NCBI GenBank assembly: GCA_030690315.1
Contig: JAUYGY010000028.1
Coordinates: forward strand, 1 to 64,000
Length of the DNA stretch: 64,000 nt
Reading direction: 5' to 3'
Origin: Aequorivita sp.
GTDB taxonomy: Bacteria > Bacteroidota > Bacteroidia > Flavobacteriales > Flavobacteriaceae
This document shows positions 42,249 through 52,387 of the stretch, piece by piece. The notes beneath the pieces were generated by a model that saw only the letters and a program-made list of their open reading frames with translations, searched no databases and was not told where the DNA came from. Made by a program: the position numbers and the translations under genes. The first letter of the stretch is position 1. Every line of letters begins with the position of its first letter.

Positions 42249-44666
42249 TTATTCACCTCCCAGCCTATCGCCCTCGTCAGTGTTTATTTTTTTGCTATTG
42301 TCGCGAAGTCGGGCATTTCCGAAGTTATATCTGAAACCTACGCGGAACAATCTATATTCCAAATCGGAATAAAAATAATTGTCTTGGTTGTAATATTTTG
42401 AGGTCGAGGCCATATCGTCCAAAGTGTCAAAAATATCATCAACGCCCACGGTCAAGCTTGCTCGCTTGTCCCAAAGATCTTTTCTGAAAGAAATATTCAC
42501 AAAGCTCTGGTTTTTAAAATATCGATTTCCGAAGACGAAACTCGAAATGTATTTTCCTGTTAGATCTGCCGTAAAAGTACGGTTTTTGGAAAGCGTAAAA
42601 TGGTTGTTAAGTAATAGATATTGCCCAAAAGTATCATTCGTATATTTTTCCTCAGCACTTTGCAAGGCATAAAATTCATTCGCTAAATAGAATGTAGATG
42701 TCTGAAAATGCAACCACCACCAAGAATTTAGCGGGCTAAAATACGTAATGTCAAAAGCGTATTGATAACTTTTAATTAAATTGGCATCAATTCTTTCCAA
42801 GGTGCTATTTTCATTATTTTGAAATGTGAGCACGTCCAAACTTTTTTCAATATTTTGATAATAAAACTCAAAAAACAATTTGTCTTTGTGGTCAATCGTC
42901 AATGTAATTTTGTCTTCAATCCCCGGTACCAAGTTTGGATTGCCGCCGGTAAAGTTACGCTCTGTTATAAAATATTTGAACGGATTCAAGCTTTGGTAAC
43001 GTGGGCGTTCAACGCTTCGGCTGTAACTAATCCCGATGCCGTTGTTCTCGTTTATGGTATAATGAAATGATGCAGAGGGAAAAATATCAAAATATTGTTG
43101 ATTATTAACCTGTCCCAATGAACGGGAAATGGCATCAATATCTGTGTATTCACCACGAAGGCCGGCAGTGAAGCTCCATTTTTCCCATTCTTTTTGGTAG
43201 TTAATGTATTCGGCGTAAATGTTTTCCTTATAATTAAAATCATCGGACAGCCCATTATTAAAGGTATTCACATTGTTTTCGGTATTGAAAAAGTTTAACC
43301 TACTTTCCGTATCGATACCGCTGAATTTGATTCCGGTTTCAAGCGTGCCGCCCCACAATTCCGAAGTAATGTCTGCCTGCCCCGTAATAATATTGCTGTT
43401 TTGATTTGAATCTGTATAAAAACTGTTGTTGCTCAAAAAATCTCCGTTTGCCAATAAATAGTCAGAGCTAACTCTTTGTTTCTGATTGTTATCATAATAA
43501 ATATAATTTGCAGAAGCAACTAGGGTAGCACCTTTCTCGTTTAAAACGCGGTTATAATCTAAGGCGAAAGTGTGATTCTGTTTTTCATAATTTACAAAGC
43601 TCAAGGTGGTAATTGTTGAGTCCAACTGTCGCTGTGGACTATAAATGAAAGATTCGCCGTTATTGTTATAATCAATTGTTGGTGTAACGGAAATGTTTGA
43701 AGTGAGACTTAGGCTGTTTTTGTCATCTAATGTAAAATTCAAAGCTACATTCCCATTGTGGTTTTCATATTCGGTGGTACGGTTAAAAGTGGTTTCCCAA
43801 ATAGATTTTGTGGAAACCTCATCGGGCTGAAAAAAGCGGATAAAGTTTTCATCTTCCTTATATTCCTTTCTATTCCCGTATGAATAGGCTGCGTAAACAT
43901 TTAACCAGTTATTTTTATAAAAATGGGAAGTGCCAAAATTGTATTTTGGGTAAATTCCCTGTTCATAGGTTGCGTTTAGAGAGCCTTTATAACCAATTGA
44001 AATAGGTTTTGAAGTAACAATGTTGAGCACTGTTCCGGCATCTGCGTCATATTTTGAAGAAGGATTTGTAATAACCTCGATGGATTTAATATTTGCGGCA
44101 TCGTTATTTTCTAAAAGAGAAGCAATTTCAGAACTTGATAAATAAACCCGTTTTCCATTAATATAAATCACGGGGGCAGAAAACTTTACTTGAATACTTT
44201 CCCCAATTACAACAACTCCCGGGGTTTTCTTTAAAAGATCCATTGTGCTGCCCACAGAAAGTGAAGTGTTTTCAACATTAAAAACCAACTTCCCAGAGGT
44301 TTTCTTAATGGTGGGCAGTTTTGCGGTTACTACGGTCTCACCCAGCATCACGGAACTTTCCATTAAAACTATTGTGCCCAGGTTTATATTGGAAGAAAGC
44401 TCAACGGTCTGTTCTATATCTTCAAACCCAATATAACTGAAACTGAGTTTATAAGTTCCGGCTTGTAGCTCTTTAAAGGAAAAGGACCCGTCCTCATCAG
44501 TAGTAGTTCCGTTTAAAGGGGTTTGGGAATCAGTTTTATAGACCAATACATTTACAAAAGATAATGGGGATTGTGACGTGCTGCCTAGCTTCCCAGAAAT
44601 AGTAAAATTCTGCGCCATAGCTATTCCGCCATAAAGGCTGCAAACTAATATGAAAAGTTTCATCAT
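42249..44666 (-). CDS. Outer-membrane beta-barrel receptor with CarboxypepD-reg domain
   Basis: 805 residues: signal peptide ('LFILVCSLYGGIAMAQ'), a carboxypeptidase-regulatory-like domain at ~22-105 ('FTISGKLGSTSQSPLSFVNV'), a TonB-receptor-like plug at ~125-225 ('LLKKTPGVVVIGESIQVKFS') and an OMP_b-brl_3-type barrel to the C-terminus. The family is uncharacterised or takes part in uptake of organic compounds or metal. No SusD partner is adjacent. It is alone and transcribed divergently from lepA. Confidence 0.88.
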   Translation of the reverse strand: MMKLFILVCSLYGGIAMAQNFTISGKLGSTSQSPLSFVNVLVYKTDSQTPLNGTTTDEDGSFSFKELQAGTYKLSFSYIGFEDIEQTVELSSNINLGTIVLMESSVMLGETVVTAKLPTIKKTSGKLVFNVENTSLSVGSTMDLLKKTPGVVVIGESIQVKFSAPVIYINGKRVYLSSSEIASLLENNDAANIKSIEVITNPSSKYDADAGTVLNIVTSKPISIGYKGSLNATYEQGIYPKYNFGTSHFYKNNWLNVYAAYSYGNRKEYKEDENFIRFFQPDEVSTKSIWETTFNRTTEYENHNGNVALNFTLDDKNSLSLTSNISVTPTIDYNNNGESFIYSPQRQLDSTITTLSFVNYEKQNHTFALDYNRVLNEKGATLVASANYIYYDNNQKQRVSSDYLLANGDFLSNNSFYTDSNQNSNIITGQADITSELWGGTLETGIKFSGIDTESRLNFFNTENNVNTFNNGLSDDFNYKENIYAEYINYQKEWEKWSFTAGLRGEYTDIDAISRSLGQVNNQQYFDIFPSASFHYTINENNGIGISYSRSVERPRYQSLNPFKYFITERNFTGGNPNLVPGIEDKITLTIDHKDKLFFEFYYQNIEKSLDVLTFQNNENSTLERIDANLIKSYQYAFDITYFSPLNSWWWLHFQTSTFYLANEFYALQSAEEKYTNDTFGQYLLLNNHFTLSKNRTFTADLTGKYISSFVFGNRYFKNQSFVNISFRKDLWDKRASLTVGVDDIFDTLDDMASTSKYYNQDNYFYSDLEYRLFRVGFRYNFGNARLRDNSKKINTDEGDRLGGE

Positions 44667-44852
44667 AACATAAGTAGATATCTAGGGGAGACACCCATTA
44701 ATATGCATTCTTTCTGGGGAGAAATTGAAATATTAACGTCAAAATACGGCAACAACGTTACAAATATGTTAAAAATATATTAATTAAAAAGATTTATAGC
44801 CCTCTTTTTTTTTACTGATTTGCACATAGCCCAAATAACCGCTCTTTTAAGC

Positions 44853-44860
44853 TATATTTG
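44853..44860 (+). promoter_or_regulatory. -7 promoter element of lepA
   Basis: TATATTTG fits TAnnTTTG, 28 bases before the ATG at 44889. Confidence 0.5.
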
Positions 44861-44888
44861 CAACTTATAGTATGAGAAGGAATATTTT

Positions 44889-46685
44889 ATGAAGAACATC
44901 CGCAATTTTTGCATTATTGCTCACATTGACCACGGAAAAAGCACCCTGGCAGACCGTCTTTTGGAAGCCACGGGTACCGTGACCGATCGCGAAAAACAAG
45001 ACCAATTACTTGATAATATGGATCTGGAACGTGAACGCGGCATTACTATTAAAAGCCATGCCATTCAGATGGAATATGTTTACAAAGGCGAAAATTATAT
45101 TCTGAACTTAATTGATACTCCCGGCCACGTAGATTTTTCATATGAAGTTTCCCGCTCCATCGCCGCTTGTGAAGGGGCATTGCTGATTGTGGACGCTGCA
45201 CAGAGCATTCAGGCACAAACAATTTCGAACCTGTATTTGGCTTTGGAAAACGATTTGGAAATCATTCCCGTTTTGAATAAAGTGGACCTTCCTTCCGCAA
45301 ATATTGAAGAAGTAACTGATGATATAGTTGATCTTTTGGGCTGTAAAGCCGAAGAAGTAATTCCCGCCAGTGCCAAAACCGGACAAGGAATAGATGAAAT
45401 ACTAAGCGCTATTATAGAACGCGTTCCTCCGCCAAAAGGAAATCCGGATGAATCATTACAAGCACTTATTTTTGATTCGGTTTACAATCCCTTCCGTGGA
45501 GTTGAAACGTATTTTAGGGTGTTGAATGGCGAAATACGAAAAGGGCAGCACATAAAATTTATGGCTACCGGAAAAAGTTATTATGCAGATGAAGTAGGAA
45601 CTTTGAGACTAAAACAATTCCCAAGAGATGTTATTAAAACTGGTGATGTGGGCTATCTCATTACTGGAATAAAGGAAGCGAAAGAAGTAAAAGTGGGCGA
45701 TACAATCACAGATTCCAAAAGCCCAACCGTCAATATGATTGAAGGTTTTGAAGATGTAAAACCGATGGTTTTTGCTGGAATTTATCCAGTGGACACTGAA
45801 GATTACGAAGAGTTGCGAAATTCTATGGAAAAATTGCAGCTAAACGATGCTTCGTTAGTTTTCGTTCCAGAAAGTTCCATGGCACTTGGCTTCGGGTTCC
45901 GATGTGGGTTTTTAGGAATGCTTCACTTGGAAATTATTCAGGAAAGACTGGAAAGAGAGTTTGATATGACGGTAATCACAACCGTTCCCAACGTTTCTTA
46001 TCACGCTTTTTCCAACAAAGACCCGGAAACACCTATTTTGGTAAACAATCCTTCCGATTTGCCGGACCCTTCAAAACTGAATCGGGTTGAAGAGCCTTAC
46101 ATTAAAGCTACAATTATTACAAAATCAGATTTTGTGGGTTCTGTAATGTCCCTTTGTATTGAAAAACGAGGTGAGATTACCAACCAAACATACTTAACCA
46201 CCGAAAGAGTTGAACTTTCTTTCGATATGCCTTTGGCAGAAATAGTTTTCGATTTTTATGATAGGCTGAAAACCGTTTCAAAAGGATATGCATCATTTGA
46301 TTATTCCCCCATCGGGATGCGCATGTCGCATCTTGTGAAAGTAGATGTTTTGTTGAACGGAAATATTGTAGATGCACTATCCGCATTGCTTCACCGGGAT
46401 AATGCTTTTGATATTGGTAAAAGAATCTGTGAAAAACTGCGCCAACTTATTCCGCGACAACAATTTGATATTCCAATTCAGGCGGCCATCGGCGCAAAAA
46501 TAATTGCACGCGAAACCGTAAAAGCACTCCGCAAAGACGTTACCGCAAAATGTTACGGCGGCGATATTTCGCGGAAGCGAAAACTGTTGGAAAAGCAGAA
46601 AAAAGGTAAAAAACGAATGCGCCAAGTGGGGAATGTTGAAATTCCGCAGGAAGCTTTTATGGCCGTTCTTAAATTAAATGATTAA
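44889..46685 (+). CDS. lepA: Elongation factor 4 (LepA)
   Basis: A ribosome-binding GTPase that affects translation fidelity and initiation. 598 residues with G1 'AHIDHGKST', G3 'DTPGHVDF', G4 'NKVDLP' and the LepA-specific C-terminus '[20 protein letters not shown]'. Domain order (G, II, EF-G III and V-like, CTD) is normal. It is followed after 19 bp by a toxin-antitoxin pair. Confidence 0.96.
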   Translation: MKNIRNFCIIAHIDHGKSTLADRLLEATGTVTDREKQDQLLDNMDLERERGITIKSHAIQMEYVYKGENYILNLIDTPGHVDFSYEVSRSIAACEGALLIVDAAQSIQAQTISNLYLALENDLEIIPVLNKVDLPSANIEEVTDDIVDLLGCKAEEVIPASAKTGQGIDEILSAIIERVPPPKGNPDESLQALIFDSVYNPFRGVETYFRVLNGEIRKGQHIKFMATGKSYYADEVGTLRLKQFPRDVIKTGDVGYLITGIKEAKEVKVGDTITDSKSPTVNMIEGFEDVKPMVFAGIYPVDTEDYEELRNSMEKLQLNDASLVFVPESSMALGFGFRCGFLGMLHLEIIQERLEREFDMTVITTVPNVSYHAFSNKDPETPILVNNPSDLPDPSKLNRVEEPYIKATIITKSDFVGSVMSLCIEKRGEITNQTYLTTERVELSFDMPLAEIVFDFYDRLKTVSKGYASFDYSPIGMRMSHLVKVDVLLNGNIVDALSALLHRDNAFDIGKRICEKLRQLIPRQQFDIPIQAAIGAKIIARETVKALRKDVTAKCYGGDISRKRKLLEKQKKGKKRMRQVGNVEIPQEAFMAVLKLND

Positions 46686-46704
46686 TTTTTTTTATTTTTA
46701 AAAT

Positions 46705-46929
46705 ATGAAAAAAGATAGCCTCATAGAAGAAACTTTGAGCACTCTTTCTAAACTTCCGAAAGAGAAGATAACCGTAATTGCTGAATATGCATCATTCCTA
46801 CTCGCAAAATATGAGGAAGAACAATTGCAAAAAGGAATTGAAATATTAATAGAAAATTCCAATTCTTTAGACTTTTTAAAAGAAGACGAAGTAATCTACA
46901 CCCTCGAGGATATTAAAGAAAAGTATTGA
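46705..46929 (+). CDS. Putative antitoxin of a MazF-type pair
   Basis: 74 residues, acidic and helical ('EETLSTLSKLPKEKITVIAE', 'EEEQLQKGIEILIENSNSLD'). It resembles short DUF2281-like antitoxins, but no DNA-binding fold is certain. Its stop overlaps the toxin start (TGATG). The main support is the adjacent toxin. Confidence 0.7.
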   Translation: MKKDSLIEETLSTLSKLPKEKITVIAEYASFLLAKYEEEQLQKGIEILIENSNSLDFLKEDEVIYTLEDIKEKY

Positions 46930-47252
46930 TGAAAAAAGGAGATATTGTACTCATCAAATTTCCTTTTTCAGATTTATCAGGTTCTAAAAATAGACCCGCT
47001 CTTGTCTTGATAAGTAGAGAGTCCGATGTTGTTGTGTCTTTTATTACTTCAAATATAATTCATAGCGAACATTGGGATATTGTACTTGAACCTAGTTTAC
47101 AAAATGGATTGAAAAAAATTTCTACAATAAAAATTTCCAAACTAGCTACCCTAGAAAAAGCATTAGTTTTAGGGAAAATTGGAGAGATAAATTTTTCGGA
47201 TATTCTAAAAGTAAATAAAAGTCTTACAGTGTTATTTCAAATTCATTCTTGA
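46929..47252 (+). CDS. MazF/PemK family type II toxin
   Basis: 107 residues from the ATG at 46929. The hallmark 'KGDIVLIKFPFSDLSGSKNRPALVL' (here as KGDIVLIKFPFSDLS and KNRPALVL) followed by 'ISTIKISKLATLEKAL' identifies a PemK-like endoribonuclease. It probably cleaves mRNA. It forms a translationally coupled pair with the preceding gene. Confidence 0.9.
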   Translation: MKKGDIVLIKFPFSDLSGSKNRPALVLISRESDVVVSFITSNIIHSEHWDIVLEPSLQNGLKKISTIKISKLATLEKALVLGKIGEINFSDILKVNKSLTVLFQIHS

Positions 47253-47294
47253 AGTGAACTGCATAACAAATCCAATTAATTCAAACTATAATAA

Positions 47295-47519
47295 TTAATT
47301 TCCACAACTCGCGCCAGCCTGTTCTAGCCCAGAAATATAAGTGTTATAGGGCGTTCCAGTGTTCTGTCCATTTACCGATGCATTGCCGTCGCTTTCTTTA
47401 CAAACTTGAAAACTGGCTGTTTCAGGGGAAGAACAAGAGGTGCAAGAAACCCCGTCGTCCTTTTTACAGGAAAAAAAGAATAAGCTACAAAGTAATAGGA
47501 TGAATGAGGCTTTAAGCAT
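47295..47519 (-). CDS. Small lipoprotein, cysteine-rich
   Basis: 74 residues with a lipoprotein signal and lipobox Cys ('LLLCSLFFFSCKKDDG'), then 'SCTSCSSPETASFQVCKESDG' (in part) and a C-terminal 'GASCGN'. Four or five Cys after the anchor suggest disulfides. Not recognised. Confidence 0.65.
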   Translation of the reverse strand: MLKASFILLLCSLFFFSCKKDDGVSCTSCSSPETASFQVCKESDGNASVNGQNTGTPYNTYISGLEQAGASCGN

Positions 47520-47544
47520 TGCGCATTATTTTAAAATAGTTTTA

Positions 47545-49566
47545 TTATTGAGGATAAATTACAATTTTGGTTTGCGAAGGAAACTTGTTTTCCATTTTGG
47601 CAGGAATTTTATCAAGATAATTGAAATGTGATACATATCCTTTTCTTGAAGAAACAAACACAAATAAATCGGTTTGTAATATGGATTTTGAGAGCACGGA
47701 GATATTATCCCATTCATTAAACAATTTAAAATTCAACTGCATGTTCAATTTATTAATTTTTATAAATTTTTCAATAGAATTAAAGGTTTGCTGATTGCAA
47801 TACAGTTCAATGGGCAGTGTTAATTCGGTAGCCAGTTTAGAGAGCTTAGTTATCCAAAGACTAAATCCAACTTCAATTTCGGCTAATGGAGGTACTATCA
47901 GAAACATTCTTTTATTTCCGATTAAAGAATTTTCAAAATCGCATATTATCAAAGTCTTATCTGTACTAGCCAGAATACTATCCATTTTGTCTCCGATAAG
48001 TTTCTCTAAAAATCCCGTTTTTTTTGGCCATCCAACCAAAATAATATCCGCAGTAATTTCTTTAGCCGTTCGTGCAATACCGCTGGCAGCATTATGGTCT
48101 ATGGTTGCTAAAATATCAACATTGTTTTCAGTTGCTGCGGTTTCTTTTATAAAATTTTCAAGATTTTGCTTGGTTTTCGCAATGTTCTTTTCAGCTTCCC
48201 TATTATTTGGTACAACTGTAAGAATGGAAAGAGGATAGTTTGATTTTTTATCCTTTATCAAAACGGCGAGCTCTAAAATCTTTCCAACATTTACTGTATT
48301 AGCAATAGGGATAAGAATATGTTCCTGTGCATTGGCGCTTAAAATTTCCTCATCAACTTCAGCCGTAGATATCATGATATTTTTGGCAGCACGTTCCGTT
48401 ACGAAAGAAACTAAAATGCAAGTAATTAAAATAAGAATTACAGTCCCGTTCAAAATATTATCATCAAGTATTCCCGCTCTATGGCCCACTAAAATTACGG
48501 CAAGTGTTGCGGCTGCATGACCTCCACTCAAGCCAAAAATTAATTGGCGCTGCCCCTTTGAGTATTTAAACCATTTTTGTGTTATAAATGCCGCTAGCCA
48601 TTTACCGGTAATTGCCACTATTGATAGTGTTCCTGCAACGATTAATGCCATAGGACCACTAGTAATTACGCTTATATCAACAATCATCCCAACACTAATT
48701 AAAAAGAATGGTATAAAAAGTGAATTTCCTATAAACTCAATTCTATTCATCAGGGCCGAGGAATGCGGAATTAATCGGTTTAATGCTAAACCAGCTAAAA
48801 AGGCACCGATAATTGGTTCCACGCCGGCTATTTCAGCTAGAAAAGCAGCAAAAAAAACTACACACAGCACAAAAATATAATGTGAATGCTTCTCACTTTC
48901 CAATTTCCTAAAGAACCATTTAGCAATTCTTGGAATAACAAAAAACATAAAAGCAGAAAATAACGTCAAGGATATACCAAGCTTTATCCAAAACTCGGAT
49001 GTTAATCCCCCGTTGTGTGATCCTAATATTACTGCCAAAATAATTAACACGGCAGTATCCGTGAGAATAGTTCCGCCCACAGTAATAGCAACTGCTTGAT
49101 TTTTGGAAATACCGAGCTTGCTAACCAATGGATAGGTAATCAATGTATGGGTTGCAAACATACTCGCCGTTAAAAAACTAGCATTAAAATCATAACCCAA
49201 AATAAAATAACATACTGGAAAGCCAATCGCAATGGGAATTGTAAATGTAAATAGCCCAAAAATTAAACTTTTATTTCGATGGGCCTTAAACTCATTCAAA
49301 TCCAGCTCCAACCCTGCAATGAACATTATATACAATAAACCAATGGTTGAAAAAACATCTACAAAAAGACTTTCTCCTAAGAGATTAAAGCCATAGGGGC
49401 CAATAAGTATCCCCGATATTATCAAAACTATAATCCCAGGAATATTGATGCGTTTAAAAACAAGCGGAGACAATAAAATTATAAAAAGAATCACACTGAA
49501 AACAAGCACCGGATTTTCTAAAGGCAATTGAAACTCGTGAACTAGTTTATCCATCAATTCATTCAT
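47545..49566 (-). CDS. CPA2 cation:proton antiporter with universal-stress-like domain
   Basis: 673 residues. About twelve membrane helices (15-390) include 'SGILIGPYGFNLLG' and 'LAGLALNRLIPHSSALMNRI' typical of the Na+/H+ or K+/H+ exchanger family. The C-terminal ~270 residues have USP-like halves ('HILIPIANTVNVGKILELAV'). It likely exchanges monovalent cations for protons; the ion is unknown. Confidence 0.88.
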   Translation of the reverse strand: MNELMDKLVHEFQLPLENPVLVFSVILFIILLSPLVFKRINIPGIIVLIISGILIGPYGFNLLGESLFVDVFSTIGLLYIMFIAGLELDLNEFKAHRNKSLIFGLFTFTIPIAIGFPVCYFILGYDFNASFLTASMFATHTLITYPLVSKLGISKNQAVAITVGGTILTDTAVLIILAVILGSHNGGLTSEFWIKLGISLTLFSAFMFFVIPRIAKWFFRKLESEKHSHYIFVLCVVFFAAFLAEIAGVEPIIGAFLAGLALNRLIPHSSALMNRIEFIGNSLFIPFFLISVGMIVDISVITSGPMALIVAGTLSIVAITGKWLAAFITQKWFKYSKGQRQLIFGLSGGHAAATLAVILVGHRAGILDDNILNGTVILILITCILVSFVTERAAKNIMISTAEVDEEILSANAQEHILIPIANTVNVGKILELAVLIKDKKSNYPLSILTVVPNNREAEKNIAKTKQNLENFIKETAATENNVDILATIDHNAASGIARTAKEITADIILVGWPKKTGFLEKLIGDKMDSILASTDKTLIICDFENSLIGNKRMFLIVPPLAEIEVGFSLWITKLSKLATELTLPIELYCNQQTFNSIEKFIKINKLNMQLNFKLFNEWDNISVLSKSILQTDLFVFVSSRKGYVSHFNYLDKIPAKMENKFPSQTKIVIYPQ

Positions 49567-49751
49567 ATTAATAAGATTTTCAATACAAGGCGAAGATAAA
49601 ATTTCTAAAGATAAATTCTAATGGTTTTTATTTTTTTACAATAATTAAATATCATTTCCACCTCAGTATGTTAAAAATAGCTTAATTAATTTATACTTAA
49701 TCGTTCGGTCTGTAACGCTTTTGTTATTTTGCGACTCATTTCTTTCAGAGT

Positions 49752-50612
49752 ATGCAATTATTTCCTATTGAGGCCGGCAATTTTAAACTTGATGGCGGCG
49801 CCATGTTTGGCGTGGTGCCAAAATCCCTTTGGAATAAAACCAACCCAGCCGACGAAAATAATATGATAGACATAGCCGCGCGCTGCCTTCTCATTGAAAA
49901 CGGCAATAGGCTTACCCTTATAGATACCGGGATGGGCAATAAACAGAACGAAAAATTCTTCAGCTATTACCATCGCTGGGGAAATTACAACCTTGACGAT
50001 TCCTTAAAAAAACACGGCTTTCATCGCGATGATATTACCGATGTTTTTATGACGCACCTCCATTTTGACCATTGTGGCGGAAGTGTTCAGTGGAATAAAG
50101 ACAAGACTGGCTATGAGCCAGCTTTCAAAAACGCCATTTATTGGAGCAATGAAAATCATTGGCAGTGGGCAACAAAACCAAATAGAAGAGAGCAGGCTTC
50201 CTTTTTAAAGGAAAATATTCTGCCGATGCAGGAAAGCGGACAACTTAAATTTGTTGCAAAGCCGCAATCAGATTTTTCGGCAGCCAATGAACTTGACTTC
50301 GGAATTTTGTTTGTAGATGGGCATACCGATAAACAAATGATTCCTCATATAAATTACAAAGGAAAAACACTTGTTTTTGTGGCAGATCTGTTGCCAACTG
50401 CGGGACATTTGCCGCTTCCATTTGTAATGGGATATGACACGCGCCCCCTGTTAACCCTTCCTGAAAAGGAAAAATTTCTGAATAACGCTGCGGAAAACAA
50501 TTTTTATCTTTTTCTGGAGCATGATGCGCACAACCCGATAATAACAGTCCAAAATACTGATAAAGGCGTTCGGCTGAACGAAACTTTATCTCTCAATGAA
50601 TTCTTTAATTAA
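49752..50612 (+). CDS. MBL fold metallo-hydrolase
   Basis: 286 residues of the metallo-beta-lactamase fold. The zinc motif is 'MTHLHFDHCGGSVQW' near residues 98-112; a further His lies in 'FVDGHTDKQMIPHI' and Asp in 'FVADLLPTAGHLP'. It is closest to quorum-quenching or generic AttM-like hydrolases, but the substrate is unknown. Monocistronic. Confidence 0.86.
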   Translation: MQLFPIEAGNFKLDGGAMFGVVPKSLWNKTNPADENNMIDIAARCLLIENGNRLTLIDTGMGNKQNEKFFSYYHRWGNYNLDDSLKKHGFHRDDITDVFMTHLHFDHCGGSVQWNKDKTGYEPAFKNAIYWSNENHWQWATKPNRREQASFLKENILPMQESGQLKFVAKPQSDFSAANELDFGILFVDGHTDKQMIPHINYKGKTLVFVADLLPTAGHLPLPFVMGYDTRPLLTLPEKEKFLNNAAENNFYLFLEHDAHNPIITVQNTDKGVRLNETLSLNEFFN

Positions 50613-50719
50613 TACTTTATTTCCAAAATGAAATGCCCTCCGCACGGCGGATTCAAAACAAACGAAGGTGACTAAATAAGGTCATTCCGCCTTCCAATTA
50701 AAACAAATAATACATTCAG

Positions 50720-52387
50720 ATGAAAATTTTTAAGATCACTCTTTTCGCTATTGCAATGTCAACTATTTTGGCAAGCTGCGGTAGCGGTGCTGCAATTGTT
50801 GCCACCCCAATCCAAAATATTGACACCAACCCTCTAAAAAATGCACCCCTTGCAGATGCCCAACTGAAGCGCTGGCCGGCAATGGATTTGGTAACGGACA
50901 CGGTGCCAGGAATGAGCGTAAATAAAGCTTATAACGAAATAATAAAAAACCGTAAAGGCGAAACTGTAATTGTTGGTGTTATTGACAGTGGGGTAGATAT
51001 TGCTCACGAAGACCTTAAAAATGTTATTTGGACCAACCCAGGCGAAATTGCCGGAAATGGGGTGGATGACGATAAAAATGGGTTCATAGACGACGTTCAC
51101 GGATGGAATTTTCTTGGCGATATTGTTGGCGAAAACATGGAATTCGTTCGTATCATCAGAAAATTAAAACCAAAATATGAAGGAAAAAATGAAGCTTCCA
51201 TCAGCGCAGCCGATAGAAAAGAATTCGCAATTTATCAAAAAGCTAAAGCTGAATACGAAAAGGAATCTTCAGAAATTAATGCAAACAAAATACGTTACGA
51301 ACAGATTCTTTCCCAATTAAAGCCAGTTCACCAGGCAATGACCAAAAAACTGGGGAGAGAAAATTACACAAAGGAAGATCTTGCAACCATAAAAAATCCT
51401 TCTTCAGAAGAACAACAGCAAATAGCAATGCTAACACAAATGCTGAATTTTGCTGATACCGTACCCGAAGTTGTAAAGGAACTTGAAGGTGGGGTTAAAT
51501 ATTTTAATGGCAGAATTGAAAACAATTTCAACATGACCAAAAATTTCCGTGGCGTGTTGGGCGATAATCCTTATGATATAACAGATAATATTTATGGCGA
51601 CAACAATGTTGCGGGGCCAGACCCAACAAGAGAGAACGTGAAACACGGTACTCACGTTGCAGGTATAATTGGCGCACAACGCAACAACAAAATAGGAATG
51701 GACGGGGTTGCAAACAACGTAAAAATTATGGCCGTTCGAGCAGTGCCAGATGGTGATGAATATGACAAAGACATTGCATTGGCAATTCGCTATGCAGTTG
51801 ATAACGGAGCCACAGTTTTGAATACAAGTTTCGGAAAATATTATTCCCCTAATGCAGATTGGGTTTATGATGCCATAAAATATGCTGCTTCAAAAGATGT
51901 TTTGATTGTAAACGCCGCCGGAAATGATGGTTTTGATTTGGATACTGTGAACATTTATCCAAACGATCAATTCGATAATGGTTCTGAAATGGGAGATTCA
52001 TTTTTAACGGTTGGAGCGCTTAATTTCGATTACGGAAGTGAAATGGTTGCAAACTTTTCAAACTATGGAAAAACAAATGTGGATGTTTTTGCACCGGGTG
52101 TAAAAATATGGGCAACAACCCCTTTGAACACCTACGAATATTTACAAGGAACCTCAATGGCAGCTCCCGAAGTTGCTGGGGTTGCTGCAATGATTCGCTC
52201 CTATTATCCAAAACTTTCCGCAAAACAGGTAAAGCAAATTTTAATGGATAGCGGACTTTCAACCAACACACAAGTTGTTTTGGGCGGGGAAACTTCCAAT
52301 ACGGAATCATTCGCCAACATTTCAAAATCAGGCAAAATGGTGAATATGTACAATGTCCTGATTATGGCTGATAAAATGTCTAAATAA
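50720..52387 (+). CDS. S8 family serine peptidase, lipoprotein
   Basis: A subtilase of 555 residues with a lipobox ('AMSTILASCGSG') that anchors it to a membrane. Triad: Asp ~88 in 'GVIDSGVDIAHED', His ~310 in 'VKHGTHVAGIIGAQ' and Ser ~480 in 'LQGTSMAAPEVAG'. The region between Asp and His is long, about 220 residues, with a helical insert (~130-270). It shares one base with the next gene (TAATG), so the S8 and M1 peptidases are translationally coupled. Confidence 0.92.
   Translation: MKIFKITLFAIAMSTILASCGSGAAIVATPIQNIDTNPLKNAPLADAQLKRWPAMDLVTDTVPGMSVNKAYNEIIKNRKGETVIVGVIDSGVDIAHEDLKNVIWTNPGEIAGNGVDDDKNGFIDDVHGWNFLGDIVGENMEFVRIIRKLKPKYEGKNEASISAADRKEFAIYQKAKAEYEKESSEINANKIRYEQILSQLKPVHQAMTKKLGRENYTKEDLATIKNPSSEEQQQIAMLTQMLNFADTVPEVVKELEGGVKYFNGRIENNFNMTKNFRGVLGDNPYDITDNIYGDNNVAGPDPTRENVKHGTHVAGIIGAQRNNKIGMDGVANNVKIMAVRAVPDGDEYDKDIALAIRYAVDNGATVLNTSFGKYYSPNADWVYDAIKYAASKDVLIVNAAGNDGFDLDTVNIYPNDQFDNGSEMGDSFLTVGALNFDYGSEMVANFSNYGKTNVDVFAPGVKIWATTPLNTYEYLQGTSMAAPEVAGVAAMIRSYYPKLSAKQVKQILMDSGLSTNTQVVLGGETSNTESFANISKSGKMVNMYNVLIMADKMSK

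Noticed and set aside
50613..50719. Possible small gene starting ATGAAATGCCCTCC
   Set aside because: Only about 15 codons, no ribosome-binding site.
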